DNA of 41,674 nt from Capnocytophaga catalasegens (GCF_026005215.1 NZ_BPMA01000005.1:1-41674), one strand, 5' to 3'; positions 1 through 9,009 are shown, counted from the stretch's first letter. Notes: generated by a model not told the origin, from the sequence alone. Numbers and translations: made by a program.

Positions 1-1
1 T

Positions 2-1066
2 TTGGTTTTGCTATTTAATCAAACAGGGCATTTCATCTCGGCATATGCTACCGGAGTTGTTGTAGGAGCTCCTGTTTTGGTGGCTCTTTCGTCCAAATAT
101 GCTCCAAAGAAAGTCTTATTAGTGTTGATGCTCTTATTTACCTTATTCAATGGTATTTCTTGTCTTATGCCCAATTACACTACATTTTTGTTGGCACGTT
201 TTTTCTCAGGATTGCCTCACGGAGCTTTTTTTGGTGTGGGAGCAATTACAGCAAAATCATTAGCAACTAAAGGAAAAGAAGCTATGGCTATTTCGATTAT
301 GTTTGCAGGACTTACACTTGCCAATGTACTGATGGTACCTTTGCTCACTTATATTGGTAATGAATGGGGTTGGCGATTGGCTATGAGTGGAGTTGCTTTT
401 TTGGGAATAGCTACTTTTCTTTCTATATATTTTTTCTTGCCTGATGTACAAATACAAAAAGAAATTGGAATAAAAGACGAAATACGATATTTTTTCAATC
501 GTAGATCTTTGACAGTATTAGTGATTACTTCATTAGGCTGTGGAGGTCTTTTCGCTTGGCTCAGTTATATTCAACCTCTGATGCTTGAAGTGGCACAACT
601 ACGTATCAGTCAAATGCCTACTATAATGACGTTGGCTGGAACGGGAATGGTGGTTGGTAACTTATTTGGAGGTTGGCTTGCTGATAAAATACGTCCTATA
701 AAAGCATCAATTATTATTTTGACATTACTTATTAGTACTCTTTTGATAGTTTTCTTCACGACTCACAATCCTATTATGGCATGGGTTTCTACCTTTTTGT
801 GCGGAATAATGGCAATGTCTCTTGGTTCGCCACTGAATATGATTATGTTTCGTTCAGCGCCACAGTCTGAAATGATGGGGGCAGCTTTTATGCAGGCGGC
901 TTTTAATATTGCCAATGCGTTAGGTGCTTTTCTGGGAGGAATTCCGCTTGATAACGGATATTCAGCGAATTATCCTTCATTAGTTGGAGCGTCAATGGCG
1001 TTATTAGGACTTATTATTTGTATTATTTTTTCGGCTCGAAGTGGTAAAAAACTCTATCCAAAATAG
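2..1066 (+). CDS. AraJ-like MFS efflux transporter, 5' end cut by window edge
   Basis: This is a major facilitator superfamily permease of the sugar-efflux/AraJ type, an inner-membrane secondary transporter. The visible 354 residues contain about ten hydrophobic helices. The first, around residues 10-30 (GHFISAYATGVVVGAPVLVA), matches the second helix of AraJ-like proteins, so about 40 N-terminal residues lie outside the window. The TTG at position 2 is simply the first possible codon in frame and is not the real start. Typical Gly-rich MFS segments follow (SGLPHGAFFGVGA, GTGMVVGNLFGGWLADK). The substrate cannot be told from sequence. It ends 54 bp before holB, which has its own promoter-like element, so the two are probably separate units. 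Confidence 0.85.
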   Translation: MVLLFNQTGHFISAYATGVVVGAPVLVALSSKYAPKKVLLVLMLLFTLFNGISCLMPNYTTFLLARFFSGLPHGAFFGVGAITAKSLATKGKEAMAISIMFAGLTLANVLMVPLLTYIGNEWGWRLAMSGVAFLGIATFLSIYFFLPDVQIQKEIGIKDEIRYFFNRRSLTVLVITSLGCGGLFAWLSYIQPLMLEVAQLRISQMPTIMTLAGTGMVVGNLFGGWLADKIRPIKASIIILTLLISTLLIVFFTTHNPIMAWVSTFLCGIMAMSLGSPLNMIMFRSAPQSEMMGAAFMQAAFNIANALGAFLGGIPLDNGYSANYPSLVGASMALLGLIICIIFSARSGKKLYPK

Positions 1067-1088
1067 ATTTTCGACTGATTTTATTTCG

Positions 1089-1096
1089 TATCTTTG
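1089..1096 (+). promoter_or_regulatory. Bacteroidota -7 element upstream of holB
   Basis: TATCTTTG matches the Bacteroidota -7 consensus TAnnTTTG and lies 24 bp before the holB ATG. I see no clear TTG at the -33 position. Confidence 0.5.
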
Positions 1097-1120
1097 CCTT
1101 TGTAATCAATCATTTTGATA

Positions 1121-2245
1121 ATGACTTTTGAAAAAATACTGGGACATCAATCCGTCAAAAAATATCTACAAGAAAACATCGAAAATGGACGAATAGCACA
1201 TGCGCAACTTTTTATAGGCGAAGAAGGCATTGGTGTATTGCCTATGGCGATTGCTTACGCTACACAAATTATTTGTTTGGAAGGTGATGAAAACACGCTA
1301 CGCAAGTGCGAAAACCTCTCCCACCCCGATTTGCATTTTGCTTTCCCTACCGCTACCAATTCCAAAGTAAAAAAAGACCCTGTTAGCTCTCTTTTTATGG
1401 AAGAATGGCGTGGATTTGTTTCTGAAAATCCGTATGGAACTATTTTTGACTGGTATCAACATATTGGCATTGAAAACAAACAAGGCAATATGGGTGTTGC
1501 CGAAGCCAAAGAGATAACCGATAAACTTGCGCTTAAATCATTTGAAGGAGGTTACAAAGTAATGGTTATTTGGATGGCAGAACTAATGAATACCGAATGT
1601 GCCAACAAGCTACTTAAACTTTTGGAAGAACCCCCAGCAAAAACAATCTTCATTTTGGTTTCACAGAATGAACATCAAATCTTAACTACGATACTTTCTC
1701 GATGCCAAATTACTCGATTTTCTAAACTGGGCGATGCCACTATCAAAGAAGGACTTATGCAGAGAGGAATATCGACCAAGCAAGCTACAGCAATTGCTCT
1801 TCGAGCACAAGGTAATTACAAAAGAGCTTTAAATCTTCTTGAAAATCAGTCTGACGAAACAATTTTTGAAGAATGGTTTATTCGTTGGGTTCGTACAGCT
1901 TTCAGAGCCAAAGGCAATAAAGCCTCTATTTTAGGGCTTTTGCAATGGAGCGAGGAAATTTCTTCCAGAGGAAGAGAAATGCAAAAACAATTTTTAGATT
2001 ATTGCTTAGAAATTTTCAGACAAGCACTTTTGCTCAATTATGGAGCTAATGAGTTGATTTATTCGCAGTTTCAAGATACGAGTTTTCAACTTGAGAAATT
2101 TGCTCCTTTTATCCATCATAACAATATTGAAGCTATTCAAAACGAAATAGAAACTGCCATTTATCATATTGAGCGCAATGGTAATGGTAAGGTCATTCTT
2201 ACAGATTTATCCATCAAATTAACACGTCTTTTGCATACAAAATAA
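1121..2245 (+). CDS. holB: DNA polymerase III delta' subunit (clamp loader)
   Basis: The delta' subunit of the replicative clamp loader, which helps load the sliding clamp on DNA in the cytoplasm. The N-terminal AAA-type module starts FEKILGHQSVKKYLQ and has the typical IAHAQLFIGEEGIG segment. As in other delta' subunits, this P-loop is degenerate and probably does not hydrolyse ATP. The sensor/SRC region reads CANKLLKLLEEPPAKTIFIL followed by SRCQ, the classic clamp-loader SRC motif. At 374 residues the length is normal. An in-frame TTG exists six bases upstream (1115), but the ATG at 1121 gives the expected N-terminus. It lies immediately upstream of the dcw cluster, separated by about 290 bp of AT-rich sequence. 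Confidence 0.9.
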   Translation: MTFEKILGHQSVKKYLQENIENGRIAHAQLFIGEEGIGVLPMAIAYATQIICLEGDENTLRKCENLSHPDLHFAFPTATNSKVKKDPVSSLFMEEWRGFVSENPYGTIFDWYQHIGIENKQGNMGVAEAKEITDKLALKSFEGGYKVMVIWMAELMNTECANKLLKLLEEPPAKTIFILVSQNEHQILTTILSRCQITRFSKLGDATIKEGLMQRGISTKQATAIALRAQGNYKRALNLLENQSDETIFEEWFIRWVRTAFRAKGNKASILGLLQWSEEISSRGREMQKQFLDYCLEIFRQALLLNYGANELIYSQFQDTSFQLEKFAPFIHHNNIEAIQNEIETAIYHIERNGNGKVILTDLSIKLTRLLHTK

Positions 2246-2477
2246 ACAAAATCTACATTTTTCTGCTACTTTTTTGTGTATTTTGAAATATTCTAACTGA
2301 AAATATACACGAAAATCTATTTTCTTATTAGAAAAATTCCAGAAAAAAATTAAATTTTTTTTCTTTCAAATTATTAAGCTAGATTTTATCATAATAAGTC
2401 TGGTTGGTTTTGTTTTATAGAGTTTTACGCTAAATTTTATTTTACTTTTTAACAAAAAACAAAAACTTTTCAACAAA

Positions 2478-2503
2478 GTGGAAAAAAGTGGGAAAAAGTG
2501 GAA
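2478..2503 (+). promoter_or_regulatory. MraZ-type operator: three GTGG boxes at 10-bp spacing
   Basis: GTGGAA (2478), GTGGGA (2488) and GTGGAA (2498) are each separated by AAAA, giving exact 10-bp steps on one helix face. MraZ in other bacteria binds direct GTGG(G)N repeats with 4-bp gaps upstream of its own gene. The array ends 10 bp before the -7 element of mraZ, where a bound protein would cover the -33 region. Autorepression of the dcw operon by MraZ is therefore the likely role (inference from the family). Confidence 0.85.
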
Positions 2504-2512
2504 TAAATATCA

Positions 2513-2520
2513 TATCTTTG
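2513..2520 (+). promoter_or_regulatory. -7 element of the mraZ/dcw promoter
   Basis: TATCTTTG fits TAnnTTTG and lies 20 bp before the mraZ ATG, just downstream of the three MraZ boxes. No TTG is present at the expected -33 position; that place is taken by the GTGG boxes. Confidence 0.65.
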
Positions 2521-2539
2521 GGGCGTAATTTATAAAGAA

Positions 2540-3007
2540 ATGATTACTTTTTTTGAAACATATCAATGTAAAGCTGATGCAAAAGGGCGTATTTCCTTGC
2601 CTTCGGGGTTGAAAAATATTCTTAATGACGTACTTGCCGAAGGTTTAGTTTTAAAACGCTCAGTGTTTAAACCTTGCATTGAACTTTACCCAATGAGCGA
2701 ATGGAAAATGATTTTAGAAAAAATGAGCAAATTGAGTCAATTCAATCGAAAAAATCTAGATTTTATCCGCCGTTTTACAGCTGATGTCAAAGTTGTAGAT
2801 GTGGATAATGCTGGGCGTTTTCTTATTCCAAAACATTTGTTTGATTTTGCTCAATTAGACAAAGATGTAGTGCTGGCTTCGACGATTACTTTTATCGAAA
2901 TTTGGGATAAAAACCTTTATGAACAAGACATTAACAGTCTTGATGAGACAGAATTTATGCGTTTAACCGAAGAAATAATGGGTAACCATGCAGACGAATT
3001 ATCATAA
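2540..3007 (+). CDS. mraZ: Transcriptional regulator MraZ
   Basis: First gene of the dcw cluster. MraZ is an AbrB/SpoVT-fold DNA-binding protein that forms rings and regulates the cluster. It has the expected two copies of the MraZ motif: DAKGRISLPSGLK near residues 14-26, and DVDNAGRFLIPKHL near residues 80-93. The length of 155 residues is normal. The ATG at 2540 lies 20 bp after the -7 element. The reading frame overlaps rsmH by 20 bp, which suggests translational coupling. The operator that it probably binds lies immediately upstream. Confidence 0.95.
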   Translation: MITFFETYQCKADAKGRISLPSGLKNILNDVLAEGLVLKRSVFKPCIELYPMSEWKMILEKMSKLSQFNRKNLDFIRRFTADVKVVDVDNAGRFLIPKHLFDFAQLDKDVVLASTITFIEIWDKNLYEQDINSLDETEFMRLTEEIMGNHADELS

Positions 3008-3890
3008 ATCGGTATTGCTTCAAGAGAGTGTCGATGGGTTGAATATTCAACCTGATGGTGTATATGTTGATGTTACTTTCGGTGGAGGTGGTCATTCCCG
3101 AGAAATTTTAAATCGCTTAAATGAAAAAGGGAGACTCATCGCTTTTGACCAAGATAAAGACGCATTCAACAATGCTTTTGATGATTCTCGATTTATACTT
3201 ATTCATCAGAATTTCAGATACTTAAAAAGATATTTACGTTTTTATGGATTTAAACAAGTTGATGGTGTATTAGGCGATTTTGGAGTGTCTTCTTATCAGT
3301 TTGATGAGCCAACTCGGGGTTTTTCAACCCGTTTTGATGGAGAACTTGATATGCGTATGAACCAAGACGAAACCACCTCGGCTCATACCATATTAAATAA
3401 TTATGACCAAGAGGCACTCACTGATCTTTTTTTCAAATATGGCGAACTGAAAAATGCTCGTGCCATCGCACATCAAATTGTTTCAAAACGCAGTGAAAAA
3501 GAAATAAAAACAACACTTCAACTACAAGAAATTTTACAAAAATTTTTACCTAAACATAAGGAATTCAAAGTTTTAGCTCAAATATATCAAGCCATTCGTA
3601 TTGAAGTAAATGACGAGATACGTGTTTTAGAAGAGTTTTTGTTACAACTCCCCGAAGTAGTAAAACAAGGCGGACGAATAAGTTTTATCAGCTATCATTC
3701 GTTAGAAGATAGACTAGTAAAACGTTTTATTCGTGATGGACAATTCGAAGGTGTGCCAGAGAAAGATTTTTACGGACATATCAATGTCCCTTTTAAAAAA
3801 GTAGGAAATTTAATCACTCCTTCCGAAATTGAAATAAAAGAAAATAATCGTGCGCGAAGTGCCAAATTACGAATTGGTGAGCGATTGTAA
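2988..3890 (+). CDS. rsmH: 16S rRNA (cytosine-1402-N4)-methyltransferase
   Basis: RsmH (MraW) transfers a methyl group from SAM to N4 of C1402 in the 16S rRNA decoding centre. The N-terminus MQTNYHKSVLLQESVDGL and the SAM-binding segment VDVTFGGGGHSREIL (residues 26-40) are diagnostic. GVLGDFGVSSYQFDEPTRGFS near residue 95 and SYHSLEDRLVKRFI near residue 235 are further RsmH signatures. Its 300 residues are full length. It starts inside the end of mraZ and is followed 24 bp later by ftsL, the standard order. Confidence 0.96.
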   Translation: MQTNYHKSVLLQESVDGLNIQPDGVYVDVTFGGGGHSREILNRLNEKGRLIAFDQDKDAFNNAFDDSRFILIHQNFRYLKRYLRFYGFKQVDGVLGDFGVSSYQFDEPTRGFSTRFDGELDMRMNQDETTSAHTILNNYDQEALTDLFFKYGELKNARAIAHQIVSKRSEKEIKTTLQLQEILQKFLPKHKEFKVLAQIYQAIRIEVNDEIRVLEEFLLQLPEVVKQGGRISFISYHSLEDRLVKRFIRDGQFEGVPEKDFYGHINVPFKKVGNLITPSEIEIKENNRARSAKLRIGERL

Positions 3891-3914
3891 ATTTAAAACA
3901 ATATTTATATCCAA

Positions 3915-4241
3915 ATGAAACGTATACGAGAAGAGCTTATAAAAATATTGAAAGTTGATTTCTTGGTAGGAGAATCTGCACTAAAAAACTGGACTATGAT
4001 TCTCTTTGGAGTTTTGTTAGCCATTGTAATGATTTTCAGTTCGCACCTAATCGAACAAAAAGTTCATACGATTGCTAAACTCAACAATGAAGTAAAAGAA
4101 TTACAAAGTGAATTTGTTGATGTACGTTCAAAACTTCAACGTATTCGATTAGAATCCAAGGTGTTAGAATCATTAAAAGAAAGTGGGTTGAAACAATCAG
4201 AGACACCTCCACACAAAATAAAAGTCATCATAAAAAAATAG
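3915..4241 (+). CDS. ftsL: FtsL-like cell division protein
   Basis: A small bitopic membrane protein in the ftsL position between rsmH and ftsI. It has a charged cytoplasmic N-terminus of about 27 residues, one transmembrane helix near residues 28-46, and then a coiled-coil-prone segment (residues 50-90). FtsL proteins have this architecture and connect FtsQ/FtsB to FtsW-FtsI at the septum. The primary sequence is poorly conserved in this family, so the call rests on size, topology and position. In the Bacteroidota the gene is often annotated only as a FtsL-like protein. Confidence 0.85.
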   Translation: MKRIREELIKILKVDFLVGESALKNWTMILFGVLLAIVMIFSSHLIEQKVHTIAKLNNEVKELQSEFVDVRSKLQRIRLESKVLESLKESGLKQSETPPHKIKVIIKK

Positions 4242-4273
4242 AAAAATCTAAAAGATTCAGAAAATAATATTGT

Positions 4274-6271
4274 ATGGAAATACAAAAAGATAAAGGTATT
4301 AGCGGACGAACATTTTTTATTGCTATTTTGTTCTTGGCTTTTGCTATTGCTATTGGGGTAAAACTCATCAATGTATTTGCCAATGGCGACCAATATGCTC
4401 AATTGGCAAAAGAAAGTACCATACAAGAGTTCAAAATAGAACCCAATCGAGGAAATTTGTATTCCGATGATGGAAGCCTTTTGGCTACTTCGGTTACGCG
4501 TTTTGACATTCGTTTTGATGCAAAAACTCCTTCGAACAAAAATTTTGAAAAACTGATAAATCCGTTAAGTGATTCGCTGGCAAAAGTGCTTCCTGAATCT
4601 GTTTCATATTATAAAAATTTGCTTCGTAAAGCTCGCAAGACAAACAATCGATATTTGTTACTTGCACGTGACTTAGGATATAGTGATTACATACGTATTA
4701 AACGATTTCCGTTACTAAATCTGGGGGCATACAAAGGAGGGTTAATTGTAGAACAACGAACTACACGCGAATATCCGTTAGGAGGTATCGCTCATCGAAG
4801 TGTTGGATATGTTCGACAAGATGAAGAAGGAAATTATACACGTGTAGGATTAGAAGGGGCTTTTGATAAATATTTGGCAGGAATAGAAGGCAGACGCCTC
4901 AAACAAAAAATTGCCAAAGGTCAATGGAAACCCATCAATGATAATAATGAAATTGACCCAAAAGATGGATATGATGTTGTTTCAACTATAAACATTAATA
5001 TTCAAGATATTGCTCATCACGCTCTTTTAAAACAACTCGAAACCTATAAAGCTGACCACGGATGTGCGGTAGTGATGGAAGTAAATACAGGTGAAATAAA
5101 AGCCATTTCTAATTTAGGTAGAAATTCCAGAGGTATGTATTATGAACGATTGAATTATGCCATTGGCGAAACACACGAACCTGGATCAGTTTTTAAAGTC
5201 GCTGCCTTAGTTGCCGCCTTGGAAGAAGCTACTATTGATACAAGCTACGTTGTTGATACTCAAAATGGAAAAATTTCTTTTTATGGAAAAGACGTAAAAG
5301 ATTCTAACGGAAAAGGATATGGGAAAATTTCTCTTTCCAAAGCCATTGAAATATCATCTAACACAGCTATTGTTCAAGTAATACACGATTTGTTTCACAA
5401 AAATCCAAAAAAATTTGTCAATAAACTCAATCAAATGCATCTGAACAAACCCTTAGGATTGCCTATTATCGGTGAAGGAAAACCAAAAATCCCGCAACCA
5501 AATAGTAAGGAATGGAGCGGAATTGCTTTAGAATGGATGGCTTTTGGTTACGGATTAGAAATGACTCCTTTACAAATTCTTACTTTCTACAATGCTATTG
5601 CCAACAATGGTGTAATGGTAAAACCTCGAATGATTAAAGAAGTAAAAGAATGGAATAAAACCATTGAAAAATTTGATGTTGAAATAACAAATAATAAAAT
5701 TTGTTCTGAAGAAACTGTATCAAAAATGAAAAAGATTTTGGAAAATGTCGTAAAAAACGGAACCGGAAAAAGTTTGTATTCACCCAATTTTTCTATGGCT
5801 GGCAAAACAGGAACGGCACAGAAAAATTACGATGATAAATCAAAACTTGGATATATCTCTTCTTTTGCTGGCTTTTTCCCTGCCGATATTCCCAAGTACT
5901 CGTGTATTGTTGTGATTCATAACCCCGACAAATCTATTGGATATTATGGAGCCGATGTTTCAGGTCCTGTTTTCAAAAGTATTGCACAGAAAATCTATAC
6001 TAATTCACTTTTGATTGACACTATTGATGATGTAGAAAAATCATCTGCTAATACTGACAAAGATTATAATAAATATTATGACATCTCTAATCGATACAAA
6101 ACTATAATGCCCAATTTACAGGGAATGAGTGCTATGGATGCCATTTCTATTTCAGAAAATTTAGGGCTTCGAGTAAGCATTTTGGGTAAAGGCAAAGTGA
6201 TAAATCAATCCCTACCAAGTGGTCAAAAAGTACGAAAAGGAGAAAGTGTCGTTTTAACTTTGGGAAGTTAA
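4274..6271 (+). CDS. ftsI: Septal peptidoglycan transpeptidase (PBP) with C-terminal PASTA domain
   Basis: Class B penicillin-binding protein that cross-links septal peptidoglycan. It has one N-terminal membrane anchor (residues 13-35), then the PBP dimerisation domain beginning EPNRGNLYSDDGSLLA. The transpeptidase motifs are all present: SVFK (active Ser305, Lys308), SSN (361-363) and KTG (511-513). A PASTA-like domain occupies about residues 604-665 (IMPNLQGMSAMDAISISENL), as in SpoVD-type FtsI of the Bacteroidota. At 665 residues it is complete. In most Flavobacteriia murE follows directly; here murE is more than 10 kb away, so the operon is interrupted immediately after this gene. Confidence 0.95.
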   Translation: MEIQKDKGISGRTFFIAILFLAFAIAIGVKLINVFANGDQYAQLAKESTIQEFKIEPNRGNLYSDDGSLLATSVTRFDIRFDAKTPSNKNFEKLINPLSDSLAKVLPESVSYYKNLLRKARKTNNRYLLLARDLGYSDYIRIKRFPLLNLGAYKGGLIVEQRTTREYPLGGIAHRSVGYVRQDEEGNYTRVGLEGAFDKYLAGIEGRRLKQKIAKGQWKPINDNNEIDPKDGYDVVSTININIQDIAHHALLKQLETYKADHGCAVVMEVNTGEIKAISNLGRNSRGMYYERLNYAIGETHEPGSVFKVAALVAALEEATIDTSYVVDTQNGKISFYGKDVKDSNGKGYGKISLSKAIEISSNTAIVQVIHDLFHKNPKKFVNKLNQMHLNKPLGLPIIGEGKPKIPQPNSKEWSGIALEWMAFGYGLEMTPLQILTFYNAIANNGVMVKPRMIKEVKEWNKTIEKFDVEITNNKICSEETVSKMKKILENVVKNGTGKSLYSPNFSMAGKTGTAQKNYDDKSKLGYISSFAGFFPADIPKYSCIVVIHNPDKSIGYYGADVSGPVFKSIAQKIYTNSLLIDTIDDVEKSSANTDKDYNKYYDISNRYKTIMPNLQGMSAMDAISISENLGLRVSILGKGKVINQSLPSGQKVRKGESVVLTLGS

Positions 6272-6307
6272 GGTTTCTATAAACAAACGTTCAAAAGATA
6301 TAAAAAA

Positions 6308-7840
6308 ATGAAAAATCATTGGGCAAAAATAGCAATTTGTTGTTTGTTTCTTTTCTTTTTCAGTTGTAAATCAACAGGAAATATAGAAAAGAAGGCAATG
6401 TCGCCCAACGTGATTTTGATTTACACCGATGATTTAGGTTATGGCGACATAAGTTCTTACGGGGGAGCGGTTTCCACGCCACATATTGACCGATTAGCGG
6501 ATTACGGTGTGCGACATACCAACGCTTATGCCGCCGCTTCCACTTGTACGCCATCTCGATATACCTTACTTACAGGCGAATATGCGTGGCGAAAGAAAGG
6601 GCGTGGCGTGGTAGATGGTGATGCGGTGGCATTGATTCCAGCAGGAAAACAAACCGTAGCGAGTCTATTCAAAAAGGCAGGTTACGCAACGGCTGCTGTG
6701 GGCAAATGGCATTTGGGATTGGGAGATGAAAATGGAATTGATTGGAATACAACTATTTTCAACGCACCTGAAGATATTGGTTTTGACGAAAGTTTCATAA
6801 TGCCAGCTACTTCTGACAGAGTACCTTGTGTATATGTTCAGAATCGAAAAGTGCTGAATTTAGATGCAAATGACCCTATTTCAGTGAATTATAATCACAA
6901 AATCGGGAATTTTCCTACAGGAAAAGAGAATCCTAATTTGTTGAAAATGAATTATTCACACGGACACGATATGACTATTGTCAACGGTATCAGTCGCATA
7001 GGGTATCAGTCAGGCGGAGCGAGTGCTTTGTGGAAAGATGAAGACATCGCTGATGATTTTGTTCGTGAATCGAAGAAATTTATTATCAAAAATCGTCAAA
7101 ATCCTTTCTTTTTGTATCTGGCAACCAATAATATACACGTTCCGCGAATGCCCCACCCGCGTTTTCAAGGCAAATCAGCACAAGGATTGCGAGGAGATGC
7201 CATTTTGGAGTTAGACGAAATAGTGGGAAATATCGTCCAAACACTTGATAGTTTGAAGATTACAGAAAATACTATCATTATATTTTCAAGTGATAACGGA
7301 GCTGTTCTTGATGATGGATATGCAGATGAAGCGGTTGAAAAGGCAGGAAATCACAATCCGTTTGGAGGATTTCGAGGTGGAAAATATAGCGTATATGAAG
7401 CAGGAACACGCGTACCGATGATTGTTTCGTGGAAAGGAAAAATTAAAAAACAAACCTCTGTGGCATTGGTAAGTCAGGTGGATTTTATCGGTTCGATAAG
7501 TGAATTTTTAAGAATTCCGTTTGACGAAAAACAAGCGTTAGATTCTGAAAGTCAATGGAATGCTTGGATGGGTAACGATTCCAAAGGGCGAAAAGTAGTA
7601 GTGCAAGAAGCCATAAGACACGTACTTTCGATAATTCAAGAAGATTTCAAATATATCGAACCGACAGAAAGTACAATGAAAACGGCTTGGCAAACAGGCA
7701 TTGAAACGGGATTTTCACTAGAGCCACAACTTTACAATCTTAAAGAAGATATTGGCGAAACAAAAAACATAGCAACTGATAATCCTGAAATACTGAAAGA
7801 TTTACAAAAAGAATTGGAAAATATCAGGTTAAAAAAATGA
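6308..7840 (+). CDS. Sulfatase lipoprotein (arylsulfatase-like)
   Basis: A secreted, lipid-anchored sulfatase of the alkaline-phosphatase superfamily. The signal peptide ends in a lipobox with Cys20 (FFFSC). The catalytic core starts PNVILIYTDDLGYGD with the metal-binding Asp pair (41-42). The sulfatase signature CTPSR (residues 80-84) carries the Cys normally converted to formylglycine; maturation would need an anaerobic or FGE-type enzyme encoded elsewhere. GKWHLG near residue 133 and SSDNG near residue 325 are further conserved active-site motifs. The likely substrate is a sulfated host glycan, but it cannot be told from sequence. It sits 36 bp after ftsI on the same strand and is the first foreign-looking gene of the dcw interruption. 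Confidence 0.9.
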   Translation: MKNHWAKIAICCLFLFFFSCKSTGNIEKKAMSPNVILIYTDDLGYGDISSYGGAVSTPHIDRLADYGVRHTNAYAAASTCTPSRYTLLTGEYAWRKKGRGVVDGDAVALIPAGKQTVASLFKKAGYATAAVGKWHLGLGDENGIDWNTTIFNAPEDIGFDESFIMPATSDRVPCVYVQNRKVLNLDANDPISVNYNHKIGNFPTGKENPNLLKMNYSHGHDMTIVNGISRIGYQSGGASALWKDEDIADDFVRESKKFIIKNRQNPFFLYLATNNIHVPRMPHPRFQGKSAQGLRGDAILELDEIVGNIVQTLDSLKITENTIIIFSSDNGAVLDDGYADEAVEKAGNHNPFGGFRGGKYSVYEAGTRVPMIVSWKGKIKKQTSVALVSQVDFIGSISEFLRIPFDEKQALDSESQWNAWMGNDSKGRKVVVQEAIRHVLSIIQEDFKYIEPTESTMKTAWQTGIETGFSLEPQLYNLKEDIGETKNIATDNPEILKDLQKELENIRLKK

Positions 7841-7866
7841 AAATGATGTAATGAAAAGTGCCCTTT

Positions 7867-7888
7867 GTCAGACTGAATGAAGTCTGAC
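7867..7888. other. Perfect hairpin after the sulfatase gene
   Basis: GTCAGACT (7867-7874), loop GAATGA, AGTCTGAC (7881-7888): an 8-bp perfect stem 26 bp after the sulfatase stop. No T-run follows, so I cannot call it an intrinsic terminator. It may protect the mRNA 3' end or be a protein-binding site. Confidence 0.5.
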
Positions 7889-8089
7889 ATTGAAAACTAT
7901 CATTATACTGACTTATATCCAAAACGGAAATTTCGTGCTAAAAAGCAATTTTTTCAGTGGAGGAAATTCGTTTAAAAGTTCATTGACATATTGAGAAAAA
8001 TATCGGAGCAAATTTGTCTGTAACAATAAAAAAAGCCGATGCGATGAAGCGGATTTAGCTAAGTCCCTTTTTCGATAACTTTGTACAAA

Positions 8090-8275
8090 ATGCGTAGTTT
8101 TTACGCTTTTAATAATGAGTTGGATTTTTCTTCGGTACAATATATTGAAAAATAGTTATTTACCGAAGAAAAGTTCGCTCATATATCCCAATATAATGTA
8201 TTATGTATTTGCCAAAAGATACCAGCCGAGGCAAATTCAACACCAATTTTTGAAGAAAACATCAAAAACCAATAA
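8090..8275 (+). pseudogene. Unrecognised gene remnant with internal TAG
   Basis: Frame opens MRSFYAFNNELDFSSVQYIEK, hits TAG at 8153-8155, and continues LFTEEKFAHISQYNVLCICQ...EENIKNQ to a TAA at 8273-8275. The peptide looks protein-like on both sides of the stop, which suggests the 3' remnant of a decayed gene. I do not recognise the family. The preceding 7889-8089 has no open frame that I can support. The methyltransferase starts 11 bp later. Confidence 0.35.
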
Positions 8276-8286
8276 TCCCCAAACCT

Positions 8287-8913
8287 ATGAATCAAAAAAA
8301 CTGGATTGACAAGTGGAATCACAATTTCCAAAACAAAGAATATGTATATGGCAAGTTGCCCAATGTGTTTTTGAAGGAACAACTCGACTTGCTCCCTGCC
8401 CAAAACATTCTTTTTGCCGCAGAAGGCGAGGGACGAAATGCCGTGTATGCCGCTCAAAAAGGTTGGCAAGTTACCGCTTTTGACATCAGCGAGGAAGGAC
8501 GCAAAAAGGCTTTCCAACTGGCAAACGAAGCTGCGGTAAGCATTGATTATCAGGTGGGAGAATTGCTCAATTTGGATTTCTCCGACCAAAAGTTTGAAGT
8601 CTTAGCATTGATTTATGCCCATTTTCCTGCCGAAATAAAATCGGACTATCACCAGCGATTGGCTCGATTAGTATCCGAAAATGGCATCGTGATTTTTGAG
8701 GCATTCAGCAAAAAACATTTGCCCTACCGCGAGAAAAATCCCAAAGTGGGAGGCCCTGCCGACGAAGCCTCGTTGTTTTCTATCGAAGAACTAAAAGCAG
8801 ATTTCTCCGATTTTGAGTTTCTCTATTTGGAAGAACGCGAAATTGAACTCAGCGAAGGACTTTTTCACAACGGCAAAGGCTCTGTGATTCGATTTGTAGC
8901 GAAAAAGAAATAA
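8287..8913 (+). CDS. Class I SAM-dependent methyltransferase (TehB/UbiE-like)
   Basis: A small Rossmann-fold methyltransferase of the tellurite-resistance TehB / thiopurine methyltransferase-like group. The N-terminus WIDKWNHNFQNKEYVYGKLPN matches the entry segment of such proteins. Motif I is ILFAAEGEGRNAVYAA (residues 41-56) and motif II is WQVTAFDIS with the acidic ribose-binding Asp. The post-motif region ALIYAHFPAE and YREKNPKVGGPADEASLFSIEELK near the C-terminus are typical of this group. Its 208 residues are complete. The substrate is unknown; detoxification of small molecules is a family-level guess. Confidence 0.85.
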   Translation: MNQKNWIDKWNHNFQNKEYVYGKLPNVFLKEQLDLLPAQNILFAAEGEGRNAVYAAQKGWQVTAFDISEEGRKKAFQLANEAAVSIDYQVGELLNLDFSDQKFEVLALIYAHFPAEIKSDYHQRLARLVSENGIVIFEAFSKKHLPYREKNPKVGGPADEASLFSIEELKADFSDFEFLYLEEREIELSEGLFHNGKGSVIRFVAKKK

Positions 8914-8932
8914 CATCTTAAACAACGAAAAA

Positions 8933-9004
8933 ATGAAACATATCAAATACATTATTTTTGCATTTACACTTTCTGTAATAAGTGCTTACGGACAAAAAAA
9001 GTAA
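8933..9004 (+). pseudogene. Signal-peptide-only remnant of a secreted protein
   Basis: A 23-residue frame, MKHIKYIIFAFTLSVISAYG followed by QKK and stop, has a basic N-terminus, a hydrophobic core and the AYGQ cleavage style typical of Flavobacteriia secreted proteins, but no mature part. It ends 5 bp before the isochorismatase-like gene. The likely origin is a deletion that joined the start of an exported-protein gene to the next gene. Alternatively it could serve as a short leader. Confidence 0.5.
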
Positions 9005-9009
9005 ATAAA

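Noticed and set aside
7913-8140. 75-aa minus-strand frame after the sulfatase
   Set aside because: No family features, no promoter, and it overlaps a plus-strand gene remnant that looks more protein-like.
8179-8589. 136-aa antisense frame over the methyltransferase start
   Set aside because: The opposite strand has a clear methyltransferase with SAM motifs; the antisense product has no recognisable features.
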